64,000 nucleotides of DNA from Megascapheus bottae (GCA_024803745.1 JANJXV010000037.1:8333501-8397500); one strand, 5' to 3'; counted from the first letter of the stretch, positions 23,240 to 35,290 are shown. Notes: generated by a model from the letters alone, not told the origin. A program made the numbers and translations.

Positions 23240-24270
23240 TGTCCAAAAAGAAATGTACTCTTTAGCTGACTTAAGGAACTACAACCCCTCTGTATACCAC
23301 CTTTATGATAACAATTTAAAAAATGAAATCATAACCAGGAAAGGTCAGGGTCCTAAGTTTGAGCTGAGCTCCAGCACGGAGTGCGGATGAAGGAGAACAA
23401 TGGTACCATCTCCTTCAAAGTGTGGGAGAGGTGACTAAATGAGATAATGGAGAAGTGTACTTAGTACATGGTAAGTGATCAATAAAGGTGCCCATTACTG
23501 TCTATTTATGACAAGCAACTGTAAGACAATAATTATATACATCCTGTCATTTAATCCCTGGCATCAAGTAATTTGATGTGAATTTCAGATCTACAGAGAA
23601 GCTGGGTCTCTATTGGACACCTCCGGATGAAAGGAGACCAGGGAATAGAAGCCTTTGTCAGACTCCAGCAAAAACCTTGCCTCCCTCCTCCTCAGCAGTG
23701 GAAGGAGGAGAGAAGAGGTATTAGAAGTTGGCTTAAAAACCACTATCATTTAGGATTTGTCAGAACTAGTTGAAAAGCAGGAAAAGACAAGATAATCTCC
23801 AGTGCACCAAAGGACTATAAAAAGAAACTGGATTCTGACCTAAGCAGACAGCTTAAGGCAGTGGACTTTGCCTTGTTCTGTCAGTTCAACCTTATGCAAA
23901 AAGTGATAAAATTCACAAAACCAAGCTGAAAAAAGCAACAAGTAATTGACTTGTGGGGACACTGAAAAGTGAATTTTTAGATTTGTTGGTATGGTTTGCA
24001 AAATGAGGGTGTCTTGAGTGCCTTGAAGGATCAAGGGGAGCAAGATATGGGCTGACCTGATAGGGAGGGAGCAGGGATTACCTGGGACAGCTCTTATAAG
24101 CTAACTTCCCAGCTGCAGAGACAAAAGTTTAATGAGACTCCAAAATATTTTGAATAAATTCAGTGATAGGTTTAATTTTCACGCTTGCTTCACTTAGGTT
24201 TACAAATGAGAGTACAAATATTAACAGGTTTAATACTCATTAAGATATAGACATTTTAAGATATAGACTT
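23240..24270. other. Unique intergenic sequence
   Basis: No gene recognised. A 15-bp near-tandem repeat 'ttttaagatatagac' occurs around 24253-24270. Confidence 0.4.
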
Positions 24271-24273
24271 TCG

Positions 24274-24446
24274 GGGCCAGGAGTTTGGCCTCCTGGTAAG
24301 AGTGCTTGCCTAGCATGCATGAAGACCCAGTACTACATACATAGAAAAAGCTGCAAGAAGTAGTAATCAGGTGGTAGAGCTCTAGCCTTGAGAAAGCCCA
24401 AAGACAGTGCTCAGGCCCCTGAGTTCAAGCCCCTGGACTGGCAAAA
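24274..24446 (+). mobile_element. SINE-A with internal deletion in the head
   Basis: 'ggccaggagtttggcctcct' to 'ggactggcaaaac'. The B-box region is shortened ('gacccagtactacatacata'), so it lacks the usual 'gggttcgattcc'. The tail is complete. Confidence 0.8.
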
Positions 24447-24462
24447 CTATATATGGAGAGCA

Positions 24463-24541
24463 ACAGAGACAGAGACAAAGAGAGACAGAGAGAGAGACAC
24501 ACACAGAGAGAGACAGAAAGAGAGAGAGAGTGAGAGAGACT
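24463..24541. repeat. (GACA)/(GA) purine-rich repeat
   Basis: Irregular GAGACA/GAGA units following the SINE-A tail. Confidence 0.85.
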
Positions 24542-24557
24542 TTCGTTATCTATGTTC

Positions 24558-24771
24558 CACTAGTGAGGTTTGAACCTCTTGTCTTCCTTAGCTTTTTTTT
24601 TTTTTTTAAAATATGGTAGATACGCTACAATTTGAGTCACAGCTTCACTTCCAGCTTTTTGCTTTTTAACTGGAAATAAGGGTTTCTCTGATTTGTCTGC
24701 TTATGCTGGCTTTGAATCTGAATCCTTAGATCTCAACCTCCTGAGAGTAGCTAGAACTACAGGTGTGAGTT
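24558..24771 (-). mobile_element. SINE-B, diverged
   Basis: Antisense order 'gaggtttgaacctcttgtct', 'tttttaactggaaataaggg', 'gctggctttgaatctgaatc' and 'gtagctagaactacaggtgt'. Confidence 0.7.
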
Positions 24772-25259
24772 ATAAAATTCAAATTCAAAGCCTAAAGATT
24801 CTTCGTACTTTGTGGGTGATCACTTTGAAAGCATGAGTGGGGGGAGGGGCATACAACTTGAAGCTAACCAATGCCAGGTACTTTTCCACAGAGGGGCACA
24901 AGCTGCTACAGACCATTGAGGATAGCCGAGATCACATGTAGTGAGGAGGAACAGTGAGCAGAGGGTACCTGTGTCCTCAGCCTAATGATCAGACCAAATG
25001 ACACAGAGGCATATGAAGAAGTCAACTCTGTCACAAAGGCCACATCAGTGCTGTTCTCCAATTAAAGGGAGGCGAGGGCATACCTAGGCAAGGTTGGACT
25101 TACAAGGGTCGTGACAAAAGCAAGACCTACAGGCCAGGCTCACCTATCAAGAGGCACAGGAGAGCCAACTGCAGAGCTTCAAGAGGAAAAATAAAGCATG
25201 TAGTTTCTTTGTTGGGTGGACAGGTCTAGGTGTACGAGAAGGAAGAGAATGATGAGGGT

Positions 25260-25485
25260 TCAGCTGGACAGCAGTGGCTCAAACTATAATCCTAGCTCTT
25301 TGGGTAGTTGAGACCTGGAAAACCATGTTTGAGGCCAGCCTGGGCAGAAAAGCTTCAATCAACTCCATCTCCAAAGTAGCCAATAAAAAAACTAGGGGTG
25401 TGGCTCAAGGAAGGAGTGCAGGCCATGCAAACAAGATAAACAAGTTCAAGGTCCTGAGTTCAAGCCTCACTACTGCCAAGAAAGG
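25260..25485 (+). mobile_element. SINE-B-like element
   Basis: 'acagcagtggctcaaactat' head, 'gaggccagcctgggcagaaa' and tail 'gtcctgagttcaagcctcac'. The 'actactgcc' ending differs from the main family. Confidence 0.65.
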
Positions 25486-25629
25486 AAAAGGAAAAAGAAA
25501 GGCTGTGAAAGAAAAGAAAGTGACTCAGGGTTCAGATGGCATAGGAGATGCAAAGAAAGTAGGCGGCCACTGAGAAAAGAACCCTATCTAAAGCTGTATA
25601 AAAGTGGGACAGGAAAGGACAGAAGAAAC

Positions 25630-25865
25630 TGAGTAACAGCGAGGCACTTATGGCTCACATCTATAGTCCTAGGTACTCAGGAGGCTGAGATCTGATGATG
25701 GTGGTTTGAAACTAGCTTAGGCAAGAATGCCCATGAGACTCTTCAACTAACCACCAAAACAAAAGCCAGAAGTGGAGGTGTGGTTGAAGTAGTAGAGATT
25801 CAGCTTTGCGTGGAGAAACTAGGATAGTGCCCAGGCCCTGAGTTCAAAACCCAGTAATGGCAGGC
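25630..25865 (+). mobile_element. SINE-B
   Basis: 'tggctcacatctatagtcct', 'actcaggaggctgagatctg', junction 'aagccagaagtggaggtgtg' and tail 'aggccctgagttcaaaaccc'. Confidence 0.78.
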
Positions 25866-26019
25866 AAGCAGGCACACATACATAAAGACAAAGGAAAAGC
25901 AATGGAGTAAGGCAAGTACTGAAAACATGGAGAGGACGTGCAGGAAGGCTGGGGAGAGGGTGGTGATGAGCAGGGAAAGTGGCAGAGAATTTAAAGCAAG
26001 TGCAGAAAAAAACAAGCAA

Positions 26020-26970
26020 GGGATAAACAGTTCAAAGAGTGCTTTGAAGACCTAAATCCACACAAAGATAGAGTACAGCAAACCTTATAATGTAATACAA
26101 ACAGCTCAAGGAAAAAAAAAGAAAGAGGCTGTAGTCTCAGCCTATAGAACTCAGGAAATGAGCATCCGAATTTACTGGATTTATAGTGTTTTGATGTGAC
26201 TGAGTGCTGAAAAATTATTTGCCAGGAGGAGGGAGGCCATGAGTGCTTGCTGGTAAAGAACATGAAATAACCCCTTTTTTTATAGTAATCTGTGTAGGCC
26301 AAATGAGCATGGACATAGTTCCTATATAAACATATGAGGGTGTTACCAGAAAAGCAAAAGTAACTCTGAATCTCGTGTGCACTGCAGCTAAAAGGAAAAG
26401 AAGGGTGTGACTTAAAAAACAGGGATGGATTTATCAGACTTTAGGACAGAAAGAATGAGGAAAGACAGGGCTTATGCAGGCTGCATGGTCCTGAGAAAAA
26501 AATGAATGCCCTGGGTTTAAATTACAGGTTCAAGTTGTTAATTTCTTACCCTTGGATTCAATGCTGTAGCTAGTTAAAGGGCTACAAAAAGCTGTCTTCT
26601 ATGTCAGGCATCTTTATCTACATTATTCTATTTAGAGCATAAGACAGCCGTACAAGAAACTATTCTGACACACAGATTGGTAGGCCAGTAAGTGGGAGTG
26701 TGAGGGTTCTAGCCCTGGATTGTCAGGTTCCTGCTGGCAACGCCTCTTGGTAGATGGCTTTTTAAGCCTCAAGCCATGAGATAATTCCTCTTCCATCCTT
26801 TTAGGCCCTATCTCGGGTGGCCTCTCTAGGTGCTAATAATTTCTCCCTCTTTTGAGGGTATTTGGTCTTAGGGAGATCTTTAGTAGCTTCGGAGAAAAAA
26901 ATAAATCAGCAGCAGGTAAGCAAGCATAGCTTGAAACAGTAAAAGTAAAAGACAAAAAACAAAAAACTTT
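26020..26970. other. Unique intergenic sequence
   Basis: No gene recognised. The 103-codon minus-strand frame at 25991-26302 has no domain I recognise. Confidence 0.4.
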
Positions 26971-26971
26971 G

Positions 26972-27027
26972 ACTACTATGCAAATAAAGCCAAGAAAACA
27001 CTACTATGCAAATAAGGCCAAGAGAAC
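26972..27027 (+). repeat. 28-bp tandem duplication carrying two POU octamers
   Basis: Two 28-bp units (26972-26999 and 27000-27027) begin 'actactatgcaaataa' and differ at two A/G positions. Each contains a perfect ATGCAAAT octamer, the consensus site of POU-family factors, at 26978-26985 and 27006-27013. Function is not shown by sequence alone. Confidence 0.6.
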
Positions 27028-27200
27028 ACTAACACAATGAAAATCAGACTAGAACCCACTTGTAGCCAGGACTGTCATGTACAATCAACCTTTGTGTACA
27101 AAATATCCGGCCTAAGGTCATGTACATCCTAAATGGAAAATAAAAATGATATTTGATTCAACAGTAGAACACTCGCCTAATATATGCAAATCTCTAGCAA

Positions 27201-27231
27201 CACACACACACACACACACACGCGCGCGCAC
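27201..27231. repeat. (CA)n-(CG)n microsatellite
   Basis: CA units followed by a short CG run at about 27222-27228, an alternating purine-pyrimidine stretch of Z-DNA type. Confidence 0.85.
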
Positions 27232-27284
27232 ATTTCTGAGTGGAAGCCCCAAATAACTCTATTCAAAAAGCCACAATCTGAGTA

Positions 27285-27475
27285 TGGTGCTATATAACTA
27301 TAATTCCAGGTGCTTAATAGGCAGAGACAGGATCATGGTCCCAGGAGAGCCAGGACAAAAGCACAAGAATCTAGCTGAAAAAGAAGCAAAAGCCAAATAA
27401 GATGGGGGCATGGCTCTAATGGGTGAGTCCCTACCTAACAAATCTAAAGCCCTGCGTTCAATCTCCAGGACTAAA
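27285..27475 (+). mobile_element. B1/ID-like composite SINE (old)
   Basis: 'actataattccaggtgctta' head and an ID-type tail ending 'tgcgttcaatctccagg'. Confidence 0.5.
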
Positions 27476-27479
27476 GAAG

Positions 27480-29285
27480 AAAAAGAAAAAGGAAAGCCAC
27501 AGTGAAATTATTTATAATACCTAGAAACAAACTCAAGTAACTATCCAAATTTCATTTGCAAGTTTTTTCAAGGGGGATTAAACACCATAAATGGAGGCAG
27601 AGCTATGGTGACTTAGAATTGGAAGATGTGAACAGCATTCCTTGGCCTCTCTTTCAGCTGCGTATGTTACCAAGGGAACACACTAAAGCCCTCGTTTGGA
27701 TAAACTTATGACCTTGATTTGGCCTTGGGTACCTGAAAATTTTATGGGAAGGTCACTAATAAACAAAGTGTGTAAGTGCTCCACCATCTAGTTAAAAAAT
27801 AATAATGGCTACTGGTGCTTATACTACATATTTGCTGCAAAACACATTTATTTACCTTTCTTTCTAGTAAAATACACCAAGCAATAAATAAAAGGTCATA
27901 AAAAAAATCCATGGTTTGCTATTAAACTTGATATACTTTTAATGACGAGTTTTAGTGTACTGTTTTTGGATGTTTCAAGTATTATTGAAAACCATCATCC
28001 CACGAAAATATGCCTGAGATTAGCGGTAAGGTACAAACACAGAAATCTGTCTCGAGCACAATGTCTGTACTGAGCATTTCAATGTCTCTCCCTGAAAGAT
28101 CAGATTGCACTTTAAAATGGTCAATATACTTCTAGCAGTGAGTCACTTGTATAAAAATGCCACCATAAAGCACATTAGACTTCGGCGGGGGGGGGGGGGT
28201 TGTTTTGTTTTGTAAGTTTAAACTGCAGCCTAGTGAATTCAGCTCATCACGTTTCCATCATTAAGTGCTGTGGTAGCAGTCTGGAATTTCACAGACATGT
28301 TTTCCTTTCATTTTTGTAAATAACAAACAAACAACAAAAAAAACCTCCTCAAATAGGTATCCCATCACTTCTTGGAGACATAAGCATTATGTAAAGAAAA
28401 GTAAGAGGAATAAAGGAAGAATTCTCTTTTGAATCCTTACTCTTTCAATTTAAGCTAGCTCCTTTTTATAGGGGGTTCCCAGCAATTAGCAGGAATCTCA
28501 CCCTGTGGGTCTCCAGGATCACATGAGGGCAAAGAACAAAGTGCAGATTTGATTTGCTGCCCTCCCCCACTCCTTTCCTTCTCAGCCAATCAGGCTTTAT
28601 GTGTTCTGGTACCCTCCTGGCCCATCCCATCTTGTTTCCTCTCCATATAGTCCCCTTAGGGGAAGGATCCTTACTATTAAGGAATCCACTTAAAATTCCT
28701 TCAGAATCAATCCAGGTTTGAAAAGGGCTCTGGAATTGAGTGTTTTTGTTGTTTCCTCATTTTAGAAATTCTAGGCAAAGGACAACTTTGCTGAATCATT
28801 AGGTCTCTATAAATAAAGTCACAGTAGGTTATAAGCCACTCAAATTTGGCTTACCAGAAGCTTAGATGCACTGCATTATCTCACACAGACAACTTAGGAC
28901 AATGCTCTTGGAAGGTCACCACATGAAAGGAAGCACAGCCTGGGATCAGCAGATAGGACATCTGTTGAACCTATGGTTCCATCGGTCACTGACATACTCC
29001 ATAGAAACCTCTAAAACTCTTGAGGGCCCACTCTTTAAAAAGTCCACATATCCTCCTTTCCCTTTAACCCATTTCAAACAGAGGACACCCTGCCCTGTTC
29101 TCAGGAAACTCTAAGGATGAGTCCACAATCACTTTCAGTCAAATATTTAGAAGTCACTTCCCTGTGGTTTTTCCTCATTGCCCTGGATACACAATCCTTC
29201 CTTCCATAGTCTTGCTCTAAAGAAGAGGAAGTGGTGTATTCCTAAGTTTGAGGAGACCTACAAAAAGACAAAATAGTATTATTTG
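27480..29285. other. Unique intergenic block, no gene recognised
   Basis: A 1.8-kb stretch with almost no interspersed repeats, unusual for this SINE-dense window. It includes a 13-G homopolymer (28187-28199). An 82-codon plus frame at 28866-29114 has no recognisable domain. Lack of insertions may hint at constraint, which alignment would have to show. Confidence 0.4.
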
Positions 29286-30005
29286 TTTGTGTGATGCTGG
29301 AGAATAAACCCAGAGCTCCTGAGCTACACCCACAACCTCAAGACAAAATAATTTTTTACTCACCAATCAATGTCATGAAAATAGTCTAAAAACAAAGGCA
29401 CTCATAGCATATTAAGTGCAGGTACACAGGTTCTGCAAGCTCCTTCCAGCCAGTCTTCTATGGGAGATGATAATTAAACAAGTGCTTATCCTTCCTCTTA
29501 TCCAGAAGCTCTATGGAAGTGCCACAGAAACTATGTGTGACCATTTCTAATTGGTCATAAGAACATTTGGAAAACAGAAATTCAATCTGAGTGCCTAAAT
29601 CTAGGAACTGCTAAATCACAAACTTAAGACCTCAGTTGTGTAATGAAAAGCTTATTCCATGATAGATAAAATCTCAGAGTCGAAACAACAACAAACACCT
29701 ATTTTTGTCTTGTATCTGATCATGGATACAGAGTTAGGTCTTTAGTCACTAGGTCAAATGTAGGGGGGAAAAACTGTTTATTTTGCTTCTTTAGGCCACC
29801 AGTGCCCACTATTTTAACAATCACATAGGCATCAAAACCATGTGAGTGTTAAAAGGTCGGGTGAAAAAGTGGCTCAAATGATCTGCAGTGCCAGTTGATA
29901 GATCAGATATGTAAAACTCCAATGTTGATAATTAGAGAAGAAAGCAACACACCAAAATGACCTCAATCACGTCTAAACACAGTCTGCTGAATAGACTATG
30001 AAATA

Positions 30006-30198
30006 GGGGGCCTGGAGTTTGGTTTAGTGGTAGAGTGCTTACCTAGCATGCACGAAGACCCAGGTTGGACTCCTTGGTACCACATATATAGAAAAAGCCG
30101 AAAGTGGTGCTTTGGCTCCAGTGATAGAGCTCTATAGCCTTGCAGAAAGCCCAAGGACAGTATTCAGGCCCTCAGTTCAAAGCCTATGACTGGCAACA
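30006..30198 (+). mobile_element. SINE-A, full length
   Basis: 'ggcctggagtttggtttagt' through 'atgactggcaaca'. Diverged from the youngest copies at both B boxes. Confidence 0.82.
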
Positions 30199-30216
30199 AA
30201 CAAATTACACACAGAA

Positions 30217-30430
30217 ACCAGACACTGGTGGCTCACCTGTAATATTAACAATTCAGGCAGCTGAGATCAGAGGATTGTGATTTGAAGGTAGCCCAGGGAG
30301 GAAAGTCTGTGAGACTCTTATTTCCAAAAAAAACTACTCAGAAAAAGCTGTAAGTAGCACTGTGGCTCAAGTAGTAGAGTGCTAGCATTAAGCACTCAGG
30401 GGCAGTGCCCAGGACCCGGGGGAAAAAATA
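30217..30430 (+). mobile_element. SINE-B
   Basis: 'cagacactggtggctcacct', 'tgagactcttatttccaaaa' and tail 'ctgtggctcaagtagtagag', immediately downstream of a SINE-A copy. Confidence 0.78.
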
Positions 30431-30988
30431 CACACAGACTCAAGAAGTAGATGGCAAAATTCTTCCTCACAAATGGATTCAGTAACAGTATGGACACTGC
30501 TAATATTCTGCAAATGAAGAGAGTGAGTAATCCAGGAAGACAGCTCTCAACAGGAGACAAGAATGCAGACCATAACTGTGCAAGGTGACAATGGCTGTAC
30601 TTTTCAGCGAGTTATTTACTTTGAGATCTTGGAGGTGGAGGAGTTGGTTACATTTTTTTTTTCTTCCCTATCATTCTTGGACCTTCCAAAAAAAGGAAAA
30701 AATCTCCCAAAGGCTTAAAGACAATCAGGGACTGGGTTGTTGTTTTGTGAGGTGCTGGTATTGAACTCAAGGCCTTGTAAATGTTTTTAGTTGTGATTAA
30801 AGCAGTATGAACAGTTTCCAAAACAGGTCAGGTGCTGTTATTTTTTCACAACCACTACCTCAGCTTCTGACATGTACCAAATGCAAGGCAAGAGTCCTCT
30901 GCAATTCATATAGTCTGTGGTTATGTTTAAGAGATCTGCATTTAAGGTTTACTAGTTTATCAACTGATGAACTTATAACTTAAATGCT

Positions 30989-31180
30989 GAGGCTGGGAGA
31001 TTGGCCTAGTGGTAGAGTGCTTGCCTAGCATTCAAGAAGACCCGGATTTCTTTCCTTGGTACCACATATGTAGAAACTTGGAAGTGGTGCTGTGGCTCAA
31101 GTGGTAGAACTAGCCTTGAGGAAAGCCCAAGGACAGTGCTCAGGCCCCGAGTACAGTCACCAGGAATGGCAAAAACAACA
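30989..31180 (+). mobile_element. SINE-A, full length
   Basis: 'aggctgggagattggcctag' through 'aggaatggcaaaaac'. Confidence 0.82.
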
Positions 31181-31197
31181 AAACAAAAAACAGAAAA

Positions 31198-31430
31198 TGC
31201 CAGGTGAGTGGCTCATGCCTATAATCCTAACTACGCAGGAGGCTAAGATCTGAGGATCACAGTTCAAAGCCAGCCCAGGCACTAAAGTCCGTGAGACTCT
31301 CGGCTCCAATTAACCACTAGAAAACCAGAAGTGGCACTGTGGCTCAAGGGTAGGGCGGTAGCTTGAGCTGAAGAGCTCAGGGAGAGTGCCCAGGCCCAGA
31401 ATTCAAGGCCTCAGACGAAGAAAGAAAGAA
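31198..31430 (+). mobile_element. SINE-B
   Basis: 'tggctcatgcctataatcct' head, 'ggctccaattaaccactag' linker and 'gagctgaagagctcaggg' tail with A-rich end. The third SINE-A/SINE-B pair in tandem lies at 32.6-33.0 kb. Confidence 0.82.
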
Positions 31431-31439
31431 AAAAAAGAA

Positions 31440-31580
31440 TTTTCCCCATATATTTTTTATTGTAATTAATAGAAGGGTTACATTATATTTGCCAGATAGA
31501 AGGTGCATTACTTCACATACATTGATACCCTTTCTCATGTCTTGGTCCCCATTTCCCTCCTCCTCACCCCCCCAAAAAAT
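31440..31580 (-). mobile_element. L1-type LINE, 3' terminal fragment
   Basis: The complement of the 3' end seen at 10838-10978: 'ttattgtaattaatagaagg', 'agatagaaggtgcattactt' and 'tctcatgtcttggtcccc'. It lies just after the SINE-B tail. Confidence 0.75.
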
Positions 31581-31584
31581 GAAT

Positions 31585-32580
31585 TTAAATGCTTGAAATC
31601 CCGTAAAGAATGAAACTCCCAAGACTGAAAGTAAAAGTGGGTATCAAGTTAAACTGAAGTCTCAGTAATTCTACAAGAACAAATTCTGAGAATAACTATA
31701 TGCATGTGGGTATTAAAATGCTATGGAGATGGCATATCTCACATTTTATAGACAGGGAGGTTGGTCTCTAGACATGGCTCTCCATTGATCTATTTCTACA
31801 TAAAAGCAGCTGGTTCTACAGCCATGAAGTTGCAGATGATGGAAACTGTTGCACTATAAAATGATCTCTTCCCTTAATACCAAGATACCAAATCAAGTTT
31901 GGTAATCACCTTTTCTTCCTGAAAACTTCCTTGTTCTCCAACGAAACTTCTGCTCCCCTTTGAGAATTCCTCGTCTATTTTTCATGTCATGTTTTTCACT
32001 TTAGTGGTAGAGCCTATAAAGAATATTCAGAGGCCACTTGTTGAGAAGCACTAATTGTGGGTGGCCTAAATGGATTTCAACTACATATATATTCAAATGT
32101 ATGTGTATAAGTCAAAGAGGAAATTAAATCAAGAAATGGCTTAAGAAATGCTTTTACTCAATCTTCTTTTACTTACTATAAAATAATATATAGGCTTAAA
32201 ATATTTAACACAGACTTTCTAAATTTTTGGTGCGGGGGGGGGGGAGGGGGAATTCAATCCTGGATTTGGACTCAAGGCTTTGTGCTTGTTAAGATACTCG
32301 ATGGTTTGAGCCCCCTCCTCATTATATTTGAGATAAGATCTTAAGATTTTGCCTAGGCTGGCCTGGACCAACCTTTTCTATTTATCCATTTTGCCAAAGC
32401 TGGGATGGCAGATCTGTGCCATCATACACAATTTTTTCTGTTGATGGGGTCTTGAAATGGCCTGCCATGATCCTTAAATCCTGTCTCTGGACCACCTAAA
32501 ATGAAAGGAATTGTAATAATTAGAATTCAGTAATTATAGGAGTGAACCTCTCAGGTGCAGCTAAAACAAAGAAAAAGCCA
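31585..32580. other. Mostly unique AT-rich intergenic sequence
   Basis: No gene. A decayed antisense ID/B1-like segment may lie around 32230-32420. Confidence 0.4.
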
Positions 32581-32586
32581 AACTAA

Positions 32587-32785
32587 GGCGCTGGGAGTTT
32601 GGCCTATTGGTAGAGTGCTTGCCTAGCATTCACAAAGACCTGGGTTGGATTCCTTGATACTACATATATAGAAAAAAGCCGGAAGTGGTGCTGTGGCTCA
32701 AGTGGTAGAGCTCTAGCCTTGAGAAAGTCCAAGGACAGTTCTCAGGCCCTGAGTTCAGTCCCCAGGACTGGCAAAAAAAAAACAA
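32587..32785 (+). mobile_element. SINE-A, full length
   Basis: 'gcgctgggagtttggcctat' through 'ccccaggactggc' and an A-rich tail. Confidence 0.88.
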
Positions 32786-32794
32786 AAAACAAAA

Positions 32795-33025
32795 GCTAAG
32801 CCAGATATTGGTGGCTCACACCTATAATCCTAACTACACAGGAGGCTGAACTCGGAAGATCTCAGTATCAGGACAACCCAGACAGAAAAGTTCATGAGAT
32901 CTCAATTAGCAACCAAAAAAGCCAAAAGTGGAGCTATGGGCTCAAGTAGTAGAGTGTTAGAGCCTTATGTGAAAAAAGATAGCTCCAGGGCCTGAGTTCA
33001 TGTTCCAGTACTGGCAAAAAACCAA
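32795..33025 (+). mobile_element. SINE-B
   Basis: 'gatattggtggctcacacct' head, 'gagctatgggctcaagtagt' tail, end 'ttccagtactggc'. Confidence 0.78.
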
Positions 33026-33129
33026 TCAAATAAAGAATATACAAACTGTCTTAAACTATTTATGGAAACACAGTTTGTATTTTGTTAAGTCTGCTCTCTC
33101 ATCAGTTCTTAATCACCTTCAGAAAGCCT

Positions 33130-33365
33130 AAATCAGATGCTGGTGACTTACACCTATAAGCCTAGCTACTCAAGAAGCTGATATCGGAAAGACTGGGGTT
33201 TGAATTCAGCCTGGGCAGAAAAGTCTGTAGAACTCCATCTCCAAAACAACCAGCAAAAAAATCAGGCTGGAGGCATATCTCAAGTGGTAGAGCACTAGCT
33301 GAGCAAGCAAACCAAGCAAGTGGAAGGCACTGAAATCAAACCCCAGTACTGCCTAAACAAACCTG
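33130..33365 (+). mobile_element. SINE-B-like element
   Basis: 'gcctagctactcaagaagct', 'ttcagcctgggcagaaaagt' and an end 'accccagtactgcc'. An older variant lacking the typical tail end. Confidence 0.65.
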
Positions 33366-34031
33366 AAAAGTGAAAATTGTAGCAAGCAGAAAAATAAAGA
33401 CCAACTAAACACCAGCAAAAATTACAACTATTTTGCTGAGGTCTGAACTTAGGGTCTTGCACTTGAGAAACCAATGAAGTTGTATTCTTTATGGGACTTA
33501 ACTGGATTCACCACTAAAGTTTAACAAAGAGCCCAGATTTAGTAGATAATAGGGGCATGATTTTTTTTTTCCAGAAAGTATGATCTACCCTTGAGTAGAA
33601 CAGTTCTATGTCTATGTTCTTGGCATACTTTATGTTTAATATTTGATCATTAATGTTTACAAGAATCAGGGCCAAGTCTTTTTCCGTTCATGTCAATATC
33701 TTCTGTGCCAAACCTCAAGAATATTGGGGATGGTAGCAATAGGTAGAGTTGGGTTCAAACTACAGCCAGGGCTCCATTCCTAGGGTCTTATTTTGATGAT
33801 TCTTATCCTACAACCCTGTCACCTCAGGCACCACACAAATTGAATCATCACTTTTATTGGCCCTGATTCTCCATGTCAGTGATTTATCACTTATCATTAA
33901 GTATAAACAATGTACAGCAGTTTATAGCTAAGTAGAGTATTTTTTAGTATAAGACCACAGTAAAGCCAAAGACATTTTATCTGTGCTACTTGAAGATTCA
34001 CGGTGGGCCAGAGCTCAAATCAGTAAAGAAA

Positions 34032-34240
34032 GCAGAGCAGTTGATTCACTCCCATAATCGTAGCTAATCAGGAGCCTGAGAACTGAGAATCATAGGAGCC
34101 TGCTGCAGCAGATAAATGACTAATCGCCAATGACCCAAGCAAAAGCTAGAAGTGGAAGTGTAGCCCAAGTGGTAGAGCACCCGCTATGAGCAGAAACTGA
34201 GTTTGAGACCCTGAGTTCAAGCTCTAGGACAGGTATAGAA
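34032..34240 (+). mobile_element. SINE-B, diverged
   Basis: 'cataatcgtagctaatcagg', 'aagctagaagtggaagtgta' and 'ccctgagttcaagctctagg'. Confidence 0.7.
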
Positions 34241-34287
34241 AGTAAGAGAGGAATTATAATTTTCTTCAGTAAAAATTTTGTTTTGGG

Positions 34288-34365
34288 GTTGAGGTTGTAG
34301 CTCAGTACTAGTATTTGACTAGCATGCTTAAGGCCTTGGGCTCAACCTCTAGCACTACAAAATAA
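34288..34365 (+). mobile_element. ID-type SINE monomer
   Basis: 'ggttgaggttgtagctcagt' (A-box region) and 'gggctcaacctctagcacta' (B-box region), with an A-rich tail. Confidence 0.65.
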
Positions 34366-34704
34366 AACAAAATAACATAAAAATATCCTTCTTAAAGAAA
34401 AACTCAATACAAAATTAGCAAAAATATTTGTTCTTACTATTTTAATAAGCACATTTTAATGTCTTTTATTTCAACACAAAACAATCTGGAGCTTTTTGGG
34501 GGGAAAAGACAACAGAAATTGGCTACAGAAAAACTATTAAATACAAGCATGCATTATTACACACAAGAGGCCCAGGGTCCAGACAACCAGTTTAGTCTAA
34601 AACTTTTGGCAATTCACAGTAGTTCCTCTGTTTCTTCTTCCAAGATAATTATAAAGACCCACTCTCTAGCCAAAAGGGCTGTCCTCAATAAGTTATCATT
34701 CCAA

Positions 34705-34810
34705 GTGCACTGCTGAGCAATTATAGTCCCAGTTACTAGGGAGGCTGAGGAAAGAGTCACTTGAGTTGAGGCCAGACTGAGCCATAGAGTAAGACCCTAT
34801 TCTACACAAC
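34705..34810 (+). mobile_element. B1-like SINE monomer
   Basis: 'atagtcccagttactaggga', 'tgaggccagactgagccata' and 'taagaccctattct'. Confidence 0.65.
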
Positions 34811-35065
34811 AGTGAACCTACCAACAGAAAAGAAAATGAATGGGAACAGTGTAGAAAGAGTAAAGATTCTAGATAACACATGGTACCAATTTCCCATACC
34901 TCAAACAACTTTAACAACTATTTAAAAGGATAAAGAGAAATCATCCCCTCGACTGTCTTAAAAGCCTATCAAACTGCATGTTTACTTTGACAAAGTCAGC
35001 CACATATGTACAAACAGGAATTGTAAATATTTCAGTTCAGTGAATTTAAAAAACAAAACAAAACA

Positions 35066-35290
35066 CGGGGCCAGGAGTTTGGCCTAGTGGTAGAGTGCTT
35101 GCCTAGCATGCACAAAAACCCGGGTTCGATTCCTTGGTACCACATACATAGAAAAAAGCTGGAAGTGGTGCTGAGACTCAAGTGGTGGAGCTCTAGCCTT
35201 GAGAAAGTCCAGGACAGTGCTCAGGGACAGCATACAGGCCAAGTTCAAACCTCATGACCCACAAAAAAAAAGCAACAACAACAACAACAA
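35066..35290 (+). mobile_element. SINE-A with rearranged 3' end
   Basis: The head is typical ('ggccaggagtttggcctagt', 'cgggttcgattccttgg'). The tail carries 'gctcagggacagcatacagg' and 'cctcatgacccac', so the last 40 or so bases resemble a SINE-B end. It may be a mosaic of the two families. Confidence 0.75.

Noticed and set aside
35066..35150. tRNA-Ala gene, because of good A- and B-box sequences
   Set aside because: The same sequence recurs many times as the head of SINE-A. It is followed by a second monomer and an A-tail, and I see no clean cloverleaf.
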